Both the position numbers and the translations under genes were made by a program. DNA of 64,000 nucleotides from Excoecaria cochinchinensis. Its lineage: Eukaryota > Streptophyta > Magnoliopsida > Malpighiales > Euphorbiaceae. Under the pieces are notes generated by a model. That model saw nothing but the letters and a program-made list of their open reading frames with translations. It did not search any database and was not told where the DNA came from. Positions within the stretch are counted from its first letter, which is position 1. Each line of letters begins with the position of its first letter. Location of the stretch: positions 154,501-218,500 of the forward strand of contig CANTUQ010000109.1 in NCBI GenBank assembly GCA_947683425.1, in the 5' to 3' direction. Below are positions 1-12,083 of the stretch, piece after piece.

Positions 1-3000
1 TTTACTGGTATGTCACGTATACTTGCTCCAACATTTTTTGTTTTTATTTATTATTAACAAAATTTATCAGTTTTCGAATCATTTATTTATTTTAGAAATT
101 AAGCCTATTTTTACCAGGTTTACACCATCTAAGCTGAGTACTAGCCACTAAATGTTGATCTTGGGATAGATAGCTTCTTCGTATTTTTGTTTGCATCTTA
201 CCATTCTTTAAAAGTTGAATATGAAAAATTGGCAACAATTGGATCTCAGATTGTTGAATTAATCCGAAATAAAAAGTTAATCCAAAATATTGTGTTAAAG
301 TTACACAAATCGCATTTAACGATTTAATTTGCAAAAAAAAAAAATGTTTATGCAAGTAATAATGATGAGTAAAATTAGTCTCTGCCAATAAGAAAAATCA
401 AATGAATTTGTAAAATTTATGGAAGCATTTTTTGGATATTGAGTACAGGCACCAAACTTCCGACCTCAATTGGCAAGCTTGCTAATTTGAAGATATTAAA
501 TGCACAGAGAAGTGGTTTAATTGGTCTCATTCCTCCAACTACTGCAAATTTAACGCTCTTAGAGTCTCTACGCCTCTACGAAAATGACTTCATAGGTTTG
601 GTATTCTTCTATGCAGATTTTTTTTTGATGAAAAATACATACTTGTTCCATAATTTTAAAATATCACATTAAATGAAAATAAGGTAGTCAAAAAAAATTA
701 ACGGTTACCATTCATATATGACAATTGGCTTGGTTTTAATAATCAAATAGCTATAAATTATGTTGCAGGTACCATTCCATTTGAAATTGGCAACTTCCCT
801 CACCTTAAAATATTATCTCTAGGAATCAACAATCTTACTGGATTTGTTCCTACCGCACTTTTTAATATTTCAACATTGGAGGATTTGTATTTGGCCGAAA
901 ATCATTTATCCGGCCATATTCCTGCAAGCTTTGGTTTCAATCTACCAAATCTCAAGATGTTCATAATATATATGAACAACTTCACTGGTCAAATTCCTAT
1001 ATCCCTCACTAATGCCTCTAAGCTCACTATCTTAGACTTGTCTGACAACTTCTTTTTTGGCCATATACCTGATGATCTTGGTAATTTAAGAAATCTACAA
1101 TTTCTCAATTTGGAGGGAGGTTACCTTACTACCAAATCATTGTCTTCAGTATTCTTCTCTTTGGCAAACTGTAGATATTTGAAATATTTTATTGTGTCTA
1201 CAAATCCATTGAATGCTTCTCTTCCAATTTTCGTCGGAAACTTATCTTCTTCCCTTGAACAATTTTGGGCTTCTGATTGTGAGCTCACAGGCAATATACC
1301 AATGGAAATTTTCAACTTAACTAGCTTGATAAACTTGCATCTAGATGGTAATGATTTAAGGGGAACGATTCCTACTACAATTGGAAAATTAAGGAAGCTT
1401 CAAGAATTAAATTTGTATTCCAATACTTTACAAGGTTCCATTCCCTCCAAGTTATGTGATCTGCAGATTTCTCTTGCTTACATATATTTGGGAATAAATG
1501 AGCTCTCTGGACCAATTCCTTCTTGCCTAGGTAATCTCATTTCTCTAAGACATCTCTACCTCAATTCAAACAAATTTACTTCTACAATACCTTCTACCAT
1601 ATGGAGGTTGAAAGATATCCTTCAACTAAACTTGTCTTCAAATTCTTTAAGCGGCTCTCTGCCTTTTGACATTGGCAGTTTGAAAGCTATTACATACTTT
1701 GATTTATCAGAAAATAAGTTATCAGGCAATATCCCATCTAGCTTTGGAAACCTAAAGGATCTATCACTACTCTATTTACATAATAATATATTTGAGGGTT
1801 ACATTCCTGAATCATTTGGTGATATGATAAGTCTGCAATTCCTGGATTTGTCAAACAATAGTCTCTCAGGGGAAATTCCCAAGTCCTTAGAGAAATTAAA
1901 ATATCTGACATATTTTAATGTGTCTTGGAATGAATTACAAGGAGAAATACCCAATGGAGGACGGTTAGCTAACTTATCAACTCAATCTTTTCTTGGAAAT
2001 GAAAGACTTTGTGGCACACCTAAATTCCAAGTCCAACCCTGCAAAACTAGAAATCATAACCATTCACATAAAAAAATGATCATATTCCTGGTGATTGGAT
2101 CAATTATTTTTGCCCTTGCCATTATTATCGTCATCCTAAAACTTTGGAAATCACGACTACCACTTCATCAGAGCCATTTGTTACCTTTAACTAATTGGGA
2201 AAGAATCTCCTTTTACGAGCTCCAATGGGCAACAGATAACTTTAACCATACCAATTTGCTTGGTAGAGGGAGTTTTGGCTCTGTGTACAAGGGAACTCTA
2301 CCGGATGGAAAGCTTATTGCAGTAAAGATTTTTAACCTACAGCAACAGCTAGACAGAGCACTCATAAGTTTTGATGTTGAATGCCAAGTACTACGTCGGA
2401 TTCGTCATAGAAATCTAGTAAAAATCATTACTAGTTGTTGTACTGTTGATTTTAAAGCCTTAGTTATGGAGTTCATGCCCAATTACAGCCTAGAGAAATG
2501 GTTATACTCTTGCAACTATTTTTTGGATGTTCAACAAAGATTGAATATAATGATTGATGTTGCATCGGCACTTGAGTATCTTCATCATGACTCTGTAGAA
2601 TCAGTGGTCCACTGTGATATAAAGCCCAGCAACATTCTATTAGATGAAGATATGGTTGGTCATATAAGTGATTTTGGCATAGCAAAACTCCTCTGTGGAG
2701 ATCAATCTATGATGCAAACAATGACGCTCGCTACTATTGGATACATGGCACCAGGTTATGTTATGTTTAATTTTCATTACATGGGTAACTTGAATTTATT
2801 GCTATCATTGTATATGCGCTGAGTACATTTGTTTTTAAAAATAATATAGAGTATGGATCAGAAGGACTCGTTTCTATAAGAGGGGATATGTACAGCTATG
2901 GCATTTTGTTGATGGAAACTTTCAGTAGAATAAAGCCTACAGATGAGATGTTTAATGAAGAAATGAGTATGAAACAATGGATCAAAAAGAGATTACCTTC

Positions 3001-3229
3001 TGGGGTAGTTCAAATTGCAGATACCAATTTGCTGAGGGCGGATGAACTACATTATTCTTGTAAAGTAGATTGCATATCATCTATCATGGAATTGGCTCTA
3101 CAGTGTTGTGTCGATATACCTGAGGAAAGGAAAGATATCAGAGATGTTTTGATTGTTCTCAATAAGATCAGAGTTAAGTTTCTCAAGGATGTTGAGTTGA
3201 TGGAACTCTATATGAAATTAGGCATATAA
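1..3229 (+). CDS. LRR receptor-like serine/threonine kinase, subfamily XII (FLS2/EFR/At3g47570-like), 5' end outside window
   Basis: Plasma-membrane pattern-recognition-type receptor kinase. Proposed exons are 1-7, 449-595, 769-2754 and 2850-3229, all joined by phase-1 GT-AG introns, with stop TAA at 3227-3229. The frame stays open through about 20 LRRs of the type LxxLxLxxNxLxGxIP, then a Cys-containing juxtamembrane cap, a hydrophobic transmembrane segment (about 2076-2147) and a full kinase domain. The kinase shows the glycine loop GRGSFGSVYKG, the lysine in AVKIF, the catalytic motif HCDIKPSNILL, DFGIAK, and the APE motif split by the last intron (GYMAP|EYGSEG). Cys in place of Arg before the catalytic Asp makes it a non-RD kinase, typical of immune receptors. 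The intron at GYMAP|E is conserved in this subfamily; the two introns inside the LRR region are less usual. The signal peptide and first LRRs lie to the left. No disabling mutation was seen. Ligand unknown. Confidence 0.88.
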
Positions 3230-3990
3230 AAAAGATTGTGTGAAAAAAATAATGCTACCTAAATGAATGTAAAATTCGTTATAATGTATATGCGAGTAAC
3301 CTTAGTCATAGTCATTTGTTTGCATTTTAATAGCATCTTCAACACCATCATATCATTCTCTTGATCATCAGGGTTTTCTATAATCTTCAAAGAAATTCAA
3401 GATTTGACTCACTAAAAATGATGATATATGGCTTGTCAACTTGCAAAATGATTTATATGGCTATTATGTATTAAAAGGCTGCTTATATTTTATGAGAATC
3501 CATAATTTTCAATTCGATTTTTGAATTACACACAGATTTAGTTAACAACCAGATGTTAATGATTGATGATCATAATCACAATTTTAACATATTTACTACA
3601 CACTCAGCTCTCTGAAGCCTCTCAAACAAACTTTAATGTTGATATTGGATATAGATTTTTATTCCATAAACCACCAAATGCAAGATGCTAATATTGGAAT
3701 AAACAAATACTTGCACAACTAGTAAAGATGTGAACTAATTGTTACCTAATAGTCCACAGCCAATAGAACAAAGATAACTTTTCATGATAGCTTTAATACC
3801 AACCTTATGTTAAATTTTTTTGTCCAAAAGTAACGAAATGCTAAGTTGACAATGTTTTATGGGGTCTAAGAATCTTTCATTTTAGCCTAACATATGTCAA
3901 TACAATTATTTGAAAGAGTAGGTCTCTCAAAATGCTACCAACTTAGTATTTTTTTATGAATTGATAAATTAACAGGTAGTTCGATATTCT
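3230..3990. other. Intergenic DNA downstream of the receptor kinase
   Basis: AT-rich sequence with the probable 3' UTR and polyadenylation region of the kinase at its left end. I see no ORF, RNA gene or clear repeat in it. Confidence 0.5.
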
Positions 3991-3999
3991 AAGCTTTTG

Positions 4000-4760
4000 A
4001 AAATGAGCATAATCACATTAAAGGAATGGAATGTTACGAACAATTTTACGATATTAATGACTTAGCCGTTATAACGGTCAAATAATCATACATTTGAGAT
4101 TAATGACTAGTTGGGCCTCACAGCTATAAATAAGCCAAGAACTCATTAGGTAGATATTTTCTACTTTGGGGACTTTTAAGAATGGTCTCTTATCTTTACT
4201 GACTTAATCATCTGAGTGTTCATTAATATACCTTGAACAAGGTGCCCTAGATAGCTAATAGTGTGGTGTCCCTTGTGCTGAGCTATTGCTAGGAATTTTC
4301 AGACGGTTATCATTTTGGTGTAGTAAGCATGGACTGCTTCTACCCTATTTATGGACTTTAATTTATTTCCTAACCTTGAATGCACTCCAGATCTGTAGTG
4401 AGTTGATGCTTTTTCACTACCACATGGTCCTCTAGTCCAACATTTTATCCCTGGTGGAGATACCCAGGCGCCTAGAGGTGCTTTGGAGCTTAGTGTCCCT
4501 ATCGTACTGCTGACTAGATCCATGGATGCCCAGTTAGAGTAGAATGTACTTATTTTCATCAATCAGTTTACCAATACATTGAGAGGGGAAGCCCCTTCCA
4601 CCCCACTAGCTTCGATTGCGGTAGCTAGTTTATTGGGTTAAAGAGTTTAGCAGGGCCAGCTTGGCTCTTTCTTGATCTCAATCGCACACGTAAACCCTCA
4701 GTCATGCTAGTTTTGCCTAGTTGGAATGTACCTCATTGAACTCTTCATCCTGTAGCCCAG
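4000..4760 (+). repeat. Possible degenerate gypsy LTR and leader
   Basis: The CTATAAATAAG motif near 4122-4132, followed by sequence resembling the R-U5 part of plant Ty3/gypsy LTRs, sits directly upstream of a gag remnant on the same strand. The LTR ends could not be located and no second copy was found, so this is an inference from position and style. Confidence 0.3.
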
Positions 4761-4763
4761 ACA

Positions 4764-5600
4764 ATGAGTCTTACCCTAGATGAATTGGAATCACTTTTTG
4801 AAGAAAGGATGCATTTACAACATAAAGGCACTTTCATATCACCTTTATCAAAAGAGATTCTAGTTGTTCCTTTTCTGAAACTTTGGTTGCTTATTATGCC
4901 TAAGTTTAATGGGAACACTGACCCCCAAGCTCACTTTGATAATTTCTAGCACATCATGTTAGTTCACACCACACAGGATGTTGCTTTGTGTAAAGTGTTT
5001 CCTCAAACTCTTACCAAGTCCGCCCAAATATGATTGCGATAATTTGCCTCAACACTCTATTCAAAACTTTGGGCACTTCAATGACTTGTTCATCACTAAG
5101 TTTGTGGTAATTATCCGGCTTGCTAAGGTGTTTGTTGACTTGCATAGGGTCATTCAAGATCCCAACAAGCTCGTACTCCTGACTTGTGTGAAGCATTTTA
5201 ATGTGGTGGCCATGGATATTCAACATCTCAAACTGGAAGTGGTTAGTAATACCATAGCTTGGAACACTAAATGCCTAGACTTCCAGTGATTCCTTGAGTA
5301 AGAATCCTCTAGCGGACTTTACCTGCTCTTGGTTCAAGCCCATAAATACATCCAAATGGATAAAGCGCGCAGATTAAAAGATGATGCAAGTTCGATTAAG
5401 TAAACCTAGAAGGAGGAAAAAATAAACAGAAGACCATATAGTCAGAAGTCAACATCATATTCTTGGTAAGGTAACAATACTAGCTAACCTAACAAATCCA
5501 CAATTTCAGGTCCATATCAGCCAGGGACAACAAGATCAAAAGATCGATTCACCCCACTTTTTACTGATAAGGTAAGTTCCTCTAGAAAAAAAGACCTTTT
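4764..5600 (+). pseudogene. Degenerate Ty3/gypsy gag remnant
   Basis: Broken reading frames recall plant gypsy Gag. MPKFNGNTDPQAHFDNF (about 4897-4949) matches the P-F-x-G-x-x-D-P-x-x-H-x-x-x-F start of the retrotransposon gag domain. A segment with FVDLHRVIQDPNKLVLL and FNVVAMDI (about 5130-5220) matches its centre, and LLVQAHKYIQMDKARRLKDDA (about 5327-5384) matches its end. Stops and frameshifts separate the pieces, so it cannot encode a working capsid protein. The gag-only element that follows was inserted downstream in the opposite orientation. The protease remnant at 20570-21190 may be the other half of this element. Confidence 0.6.
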
Positions 5601-5686
5601 GCTGAGGTCATAAATGTTATAGTTGGGGGGAAGTAGTACGCTGTTTTTGATGACATAAAAAAACATAAAGAAGCTTAAGGCCTAAG

Positions 5687-7391
5687 TGCTCGCAAAAATG
5701 TCCAAGCAAAAAATGAGTTTAGACATAAAAACAAAATATGAATAAAATAATGTTAACAATTAAATATATAAAATAATGAATAACAAATTAAAATAAATAA
5801 GATGACATGAAATGAATGATAATTGAATCAAAATGTTAACAAACCAAAATAAATGGGAAAAATGCATTATATATGACAAATGATTAAATGATGTGATGAA
5901 AATAAAATAAAACATGTTAATTAATTAATACATGAAAATATACACATGATGAAAATAATGAAAATAAACAAATAATTGAATAAACAATAAATATAACATG
6001 TAACAATGATAAAATAATGATAAAAATTAGTAGATAAAATAATGATGAAAATAATAATGATATATGACAAGGTTAATTGATGTGTTCATAATTAATATAA
6101 ACTATTTACATGTCTAAAATGATTAACAAAAATTAATTAATTATTTACATGCTGAAAAATAATGATGAATCAAAATAGAATAAATTATTTACATGTTAAG
6201 AATCCAAAGAAATCAATATTCACATGAATAAAAATAAAATCATACAAAAACAAATTAAAGAAATCAATATAACAATAATAAATCAAGTAAATAAATGAAA
6301 ACAATAAAATATATCAATCAAAACAATAAAATACATATGAATAAATTAAATATAAACAAAATAAAATAAAATAAAAATCAAGCCCGAATATTTACCTTCA
6401 GAGTTAGATTCGATGAAAGTGAAGTGATGATTTCTCGGAAAAGTTGCTTGAAAATATAATGATTTAGCAAGAAAATTAATTACTTTTGTTTATGGAGAAA
6501 ACAAAGAAATTAATTTGAATGTATAAAATTGAAAAGAAATTGATTTGGAAGTGAATGATTAATTTTTTTTTGGAGCCAAAAGGATTAACTGGAGTAATTA
6601 AGAATTGAAAATTGATTTTTCAATCTCAATTAAACCTTATTAATTAAAAGAGAAAATCTGAAATTTTTGTTGAAGAGAAAAAATAGAAGAAGAAGGAAGA
6701 AATCTGAAATTTCAAGTCTCAAAAATAAAGTGGAGGCTCCCCCTAAGTTTTTCCCATCCTAAAGAATATATAGGATATTAGAAAATTGCCCTAATTCAAT
6801 TAGGGAAAGCAATTTTATTTTTACACAAATTCCTTTATTTTTGGGGATAAAATCAAGCTAATTAATTAATTATCAAAAAAAATATTTTAGAATTTTATTT
6901 CGACTCAAAAACCTTGATTTAGGGTGAAAAAAATCGGAAAAAAAGGGATAAAAAATCGTAAAATAGCTGTTTCAGGCCTTTTAGTGACGCCAGGGGAGCG
7001 ACGGGCGTCGTAAGCAGCGACGCTACGCGATTCCGCGCGCGGAGGCGCGCAATACTCGCAATGCTATGCGTGCACTTTTAGCGACGCTGCGCGTTGCCTT
7101 TTCGCCCCCAGCGCGCTGGGCGCCTGACGGCCCACGAGCTGGGCGCCTGCGCGCTGCCGCGCTCGTTATTCGTGATCCGAATTTTTTTTTAAATTGACTA
7201 AAAATACTATAATTTTAAGTCCCCATTTTTCAAAATTAATTTTTAAAATATTTTTTAATATTTTTCAATTTTTACTCTAAAATGCAAATTTTATAAGAAA
7301 ATTATCACTTTCAACCTTTTTGCCTGTGACAAGGCATCTTATTATCATTGGGTAACTTTGATCTAGGCTGACTCAGGACCCGGTGTCTACA
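5687..7391 (-). repeat. Left (3') LTR of the gag-only element
   Basis: About 1.7 kb, starting TGCTCGC and ending GTGTCTACA on the plus strand, so TG...CA on either strand. It matches 13711-15321 along its length with scattered substitutions and one extra GC-rich stretch (about 7020-7130) that is shorter in the second copy. The left end may be a truncation rather than the true terminus. Confidence 0.75.
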
Positions 7392-7540
7392 GTTGCCCCC
7401 AGTTTAGGGAAATCTAGCATACTAGTGTCTAGGTGAGCCTAAACTCAAAGAAGAAAAGGAAAGAGACGCGTACCTGATGCAGCCCTTACCTTTCCGAAGC
7501 GGGGAATCTGTGGTGGTGGTTGTTGCCATCTTGTGGGCAT
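7392..7540 (-). other. Subterminal internal segment next to the left LTR
   Basis: Unique sequence immediately inside the LTR, repeated almost exactly at 15322-15475. It contains no ORF. In the sense direction it precedes the 3' LTR, but no clear polypurine tract was seen. Confidence 0.5.
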
Positions 7541-8470
7541 GTTGAAGCGGCAGTGTCGTGTTCGTGCTAACCCTCCGTAGAGTGGTAGTGCTGCTATCGT
7601 GCTAACCCTTCGGATTTGATGAAGTGGTAGTGCCGTGGTCGTACTAACCCTCCTCAGAGTGGTAGTGCCGCCATCGTGCTAACCACCCTTCCGATTTGAT
7701 GAAGTGGTAGTGCCGTGATCGTGCTAACCCTCCTCGGAGTAGTAGTGCCGCCATCGTGCTAACCCTTCTGATTTGATGAAGTGGTAGTGGCGTGGTCGTG
7801 CTAACCCTCCGTAGAGTAGTAGTGCCGCCATCGTGCTAACCCTTCGAGAAGTGGTGAAGTGGTAGTGCCGTGGTCGTGCTAACCCTCCTCAGAGTGGTAG
7901 TGCCGCCATCGTGCTAACCCTTCTGATTTGATAAAGTGGTAGTGCCATGGTCGTGCTAACCCTCCTCAGAGTAGTAGTGCCGCCATCGTGCTAACCCTTC
8001 GATTTGATGAAGTGGTCGTGCCGTGGTCGTGCTAACCTTCCTTAGAGTGGTAGTGCCGCCATCGTGCTAACCCTTCTGATTTGATAAAGTGGTAGTGCCG
8101 TGGTCGTGCTAACACTCCTCAGAGTAGTAGTGCCGCTATCGTGCTAACCCTTCGATTTGATGAAGTGGTAGTGTCGTGGTCGTGCTAACCCTCCTCAGAG
8201 TGGTAGTGCCGCCATCGTGCTAACCCTTCGATTTGATGAAGTGGTAGTGCCGTGGTCGTGCTAACCCTCCGTAGAGTAGTAGTACCGCCATCGTGCTAAC
8301 CCTTCGATTTGATGAAGTGGTAGTGTCATGGTCGTGCTAACTCTCCTCAGAGTGGTAGTGCCGCCATCGTGCTAACCCTTCTAATTTGATGAAGTGGTAG
8401 TGCCGTGGTCATGCTAACCCTTCTCAGAGTGGTAGTGCCGCCATCGTGCTAACCCTTCGGATTTCATGAA
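7540..8470. repeat. Tandem array, about 12 units of 75-80 bp
   Basis: Each unit is a dimer of two related half-units. One contains GTGCCGCCATCGTGCTAACC and the other GTGCCGTGGTCGTGCTAACC, separated by a TTTGATGAAGTGGTA spacer and a CTCCTCAGAG spacer. I count 12 occurrences of the first half-unit. The same array follows the second LTR. Confidence 0.9.
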
Positions 8471-10610
8471 GTGATTGCCTCCTAAGAGGTCTTAGGTTGA
8501 GGTCTACCCCTTAAGAGGTCTTACTTTTGGTTGATTTCTCTTGGTTGATGATTAAACTAAGGTTCTGATTGATGATTAGGTTGACGTTTGGATTGATGTG
8601 ATTTTGGTTGGTTATTTTGGATTGATGTCGTCACTCAGCTTGTGTCGGTGTTCGCATCAAATCTATCCTTCTGCAAAATAGGGAAACTAAAATATGCAGG
8701 AAAAATAGTGAGCATGCAAGTGAAATGTATGAGTTATGCGAGAATGCGGGATAAGAATTCATCTCTGTGGACTTGGTGACAACTGGGCTAGCTGCAATTT
8801 GCAATAGGATCGATGCTTTTTAAGCTGCTTTTGAATTTCATGCCCTTTGGGATTGCGAGATTCTCTCCTGATACCTGTAGTCATTATTTAAAGGTAGTGC
8901 GTCCCTTGTGGATTTTCACACTAGCTTTTCTTAGCGGGAGATACGTCCTTTGCGGATTTTCACATAACCCTATGCCTTATTTTTTGCCTGGAGTGGACCC
9001 AACCCAATCGAGCGGCTTTTTTTTTTGAAGAACAGACTGCCTGTTTCCAAGTTTTCACCCTATCCTTTTGCCTAATTTTTGCTTAGAGCGCTAGTTACGC
9101 TTTTCACTCTAACGCCCCTTTTTTTTCTGATGAGGCTGAGGATATTGCCCGAGAATCTTTCAGGAGTCTTGGGACATGGTTGTATGAGCTTGATTCTTTA
9201 CATTTGATAGCAGAATGAGTAGGCTGAAGCACTTGCAGTAGATGACTTTGACCACATAAGGTGAGCTGCTATGATTATATCAATAAATCATTTCATAAAT
9301 GCATGTGTTTCACTTTTATTTCATTAAACATGATCATTGTTTGACATTAATCTCAAGGAATACAAGACCCCAGCAAATCTCAGGATAAATCTTGAAAGCA
9401 TCCAACTCCTGTTATCAATCAGCCCTCTCAGGTTTCATGATTGAATGTTTTCTCTCAACTTTTTTTTTTGAATGCGAATTCTAGATGCAACTTTGGGGAC
9501 AAAACTTAACTCGAATGCATGAATGCACCCGTGGCTTCCCGCTTGAAGCTCAAAAAACACCATATGCCTCTTCTTACGTACCAAACCTTATTAGAAGGTC
9601 ATCTCCGCTAATTGGATAAGACTAAACCAAGAATCAAGAGGTCTTACTTTTGGTTATAATGTTAGGCTTAGGTAGATGGCTGTCAAAGGAGGATCAGGTT
9701 GCTAGAGAAGAATAACCGCAATATTTTCTCGACTGATGGATGAACCATTCTCAGCTCAGTTGCATATACAAAGGTATTCTTGAATTTGGATTTGATAACA
9801 TTTTAGCTCATTAGGATCAGCATAACAATTAAAAAGGTAATCATCGAAACTCGTCAAGTGGTTACTATTTTGAGCTCTATTTTATTTTATTTTATTTTTT
9901 ATTTTTTTTTGAGCTCATGTCTTTGGCATATGACTGAAGCCCTCTTCCCAAAGTGTAAACTCATCCTTACCAAGGCAATTTTTGATAACCCAAAAAAATT
10001 GTTAAAACGTACATCCATCCCTTCTAGAGCGGCCACTCTTCTAAGGGGAGAGAAAAATCATTTTAGGCGAGGAGATAGTTTTAACATGTGTAACAACAAA
10101 ATTAGCACGCATTTAGCATATCTCCATAAAGCTCAACGGGCTAGCAAGCGATTGCAGAATAAGGGTAGAAAATAGTCATTTAGAGAGCTATACAAAGAAA
10201 ATGTTGCCTAAATCATTTTCTAGGTTCCGTCTTATCTAGGGATCGCTTTGATGGGTAATCAGAAAGGTTCTAGTGCTCTTAGTGACTTTCCATCCTTTTT
10301 CTTTATTTTTTTTTCTGAATTTCCCTCTCTACAAGAGTTATATCAGATGCTATCAAGATTTTCTTTGGGTTCCCCAAAGTTTCGAGATTAAATGCAGTCA
10401 TATTATTTGAATTAATGTCAAAGTAAATGCATTGTGATCATGTTAAATGAAATCATTAGAAACTCCATACAAATAAGCAAAAATTATTCTATTGAAATAA
10501 CCAAACGTTGTCATAAAAAATTATTCTCGAAATAATAACAAAGATTGAAAAAGAAAGAACATAATCTTCATTTCCACTCTCACTAGTGGATTAACAGGAC
10601 TCGATCATAA
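8471..10610 (-). other. Non-coding internal region of the gag-only element (3' of gag)
   Basis: About 2.1 kb between the gag stop codon and the tandem array. Short ORFs here show no retroelement enzyme motif (no YVDD-like, DTG/DSG or integrase H-H-C-C pattern). It is interpreted as non-coding cargo of a non-autonomous element. Confidence 0.5.
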
Positions 10611-12083
10611 TCATGGTGGAGGGACCGCGATGTAGCCTGCCTTTTTCTTCTTTTCTCTCTTCTCAGGATCTGTGATCTGATTGGTGTCAATGAGATCCTG
10701 GATCTTATTTCTCAATGTTTGGCAGTAATTCGTCAGGTGGCCGGTGTGCTGGTGGTAGGCGTAATACTGGTCTTCTTTGTGCCCTGGCTGCCCTTGATTC
10801 ATAGCCGGTCTAGGCGCTAAAGGTTGCAGCTTACCCTCTTTCATCAATCTCTCCAGCACCCAAGATAGAGATCGGCCTAAGTTGGAGTAGTACCTCTGGC
10901 GTTGCCCCACTCCAGTAGTTGACACTTCGGCTGTCTTACCATTCCTATTGTTGCTGCTCCCAGCAACTCCCGATTTAAATCCCGACTGGTTCCCATAGCC
11001 TTTCCCAGCAAAGTTATTTTGGCTTGCTTTCTTTGCTAGGTAAGCCGCCTTAGCTTCTACAGCAATATCCTTGAGCGAATCCCAATCCCTGAGCCCCTTG
11101 AAACTGAGTAAATCCCTCAAGTAAGGACAGGAGTTTCTGATAAACAGCCTGATTTGATTAGCAGTGTCCGACTTCCTCTTCATCTCCATGACCCTATTTC
11201 TCTATCTTGTAAGGTACTCATGGAATGATTCATCGCTCCGTTGCTGTAAGAGCTCAAGGTCTTTTAGGATGACCTCCATCCTGGTGCTACAGTCGTACTG
11301 TTTCATGAACTCTTCGGTCAAAAGGTCCCAGTCCTCCTTGGAACTCCTATCCAACCCGTGGTACCAGTCAACTGCCGGGCCCACCAGACTAAGGCAGAAA
11401 TATTCCACCTTCTGCTTTTTACTCAACCCTGTGCCTTTTATGACCAAGGTGTACTGCTTGACGTGTGCAGATGGGTCAAAGGTGCCATCAAATTTTGGCA
11501 GCTCGGGCATCTTGAATCTTTGGGACAGCAGCTCTTCATCCCCCAGATCTCTGTCTTCTTGGTTGACCCCCTTTCCAGCTGAGAGAATGCGGGTGATAGC
11601 TTCGCTCTGCTATCTCATTCCTCTTAAAGCTTCATCCTCTACTCTGGGTGCTCTGGGCCTCGCAGCTTGGTGGACTATTAGCACCTCTTCTTCTTCCTCC
11701 ATGATAAAATCATCGTTGGGGTTGAGGACCCATTCCCCTCTTGGCTAGACAGGTGCGGCAGCCCTGTGTTCATTGACTGGTTGACGGGCAGCATCTCCAA
11801 CGAAGGGAGCCTCCCCACCAGCAGGTGGTTCAGCTTGCCGTCGAAGAGGGACTGCCGGTGGCTGTAGAGCAACAGGTGGTTGTGGGGCCGCAGGTGCTGG
11901 TGGAGCAAGAGGATGGGAAATCTTTTCAGCCATGGCACCCATCATGTCCATCATTCTACGCTCAAAATCTTCTAGCCTCCTAGCTAGGTCCTGAGTGGTC
12001 AAAGTTCCAGGTTCTTCTGCCATTGGTGGTTCTAGAGAGAGTTCACTGATTGATGAGAATGACTCAAAATCCCAGTCAGGCAT
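10611..12083 (-). pseudogene. Ty3/gypsy-type gag with three in-frame UAG codons
   Basis: One continuous reading frame of 491 codons runs from ATG at 12083 to TGA at 10611, with no frameshift but with TAG codons at 11745-11747, 11610-11612 and 11202-11204. The N-terminal part is Pro/Ala-rich (QPPVALQPPAVPL). The retrotransposon-gag core starts at PKFDGTFDPSAHVKQY (about 11500). Next come a basic linker, then a degenerate zinc knuckle (YYAYHQHTGHLTNYC) whose first Cys is Tyr, and a Lys-rich end. The context R-UAG-RNRVMEMKRK at the third site, where the family has Trp, suggests a TGG-to-TAG change. Capsid-like Gag would package element RNA in the cytoplasm. Here it is probably dead unless UAG is read through. 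Confidence 0.8.

Noticed and set aside
4299..4562. 87-codon minus-strand ORF
   Set aside because: No motif and no context. It lies in probable LTR/leader DNA.
7540..8470. CRISPR-like regular repeats
   Set aside because: Spacers are as conserved as the repeats and the sequence is inside a plant retrotransposon, so it is a tandem array and not a CRISPR.
11164..11748. 194-codon plus-strand ORF
   Set aside because: Antisense shadow of the minus-strand gag, whose conserved motifs decide the strand.
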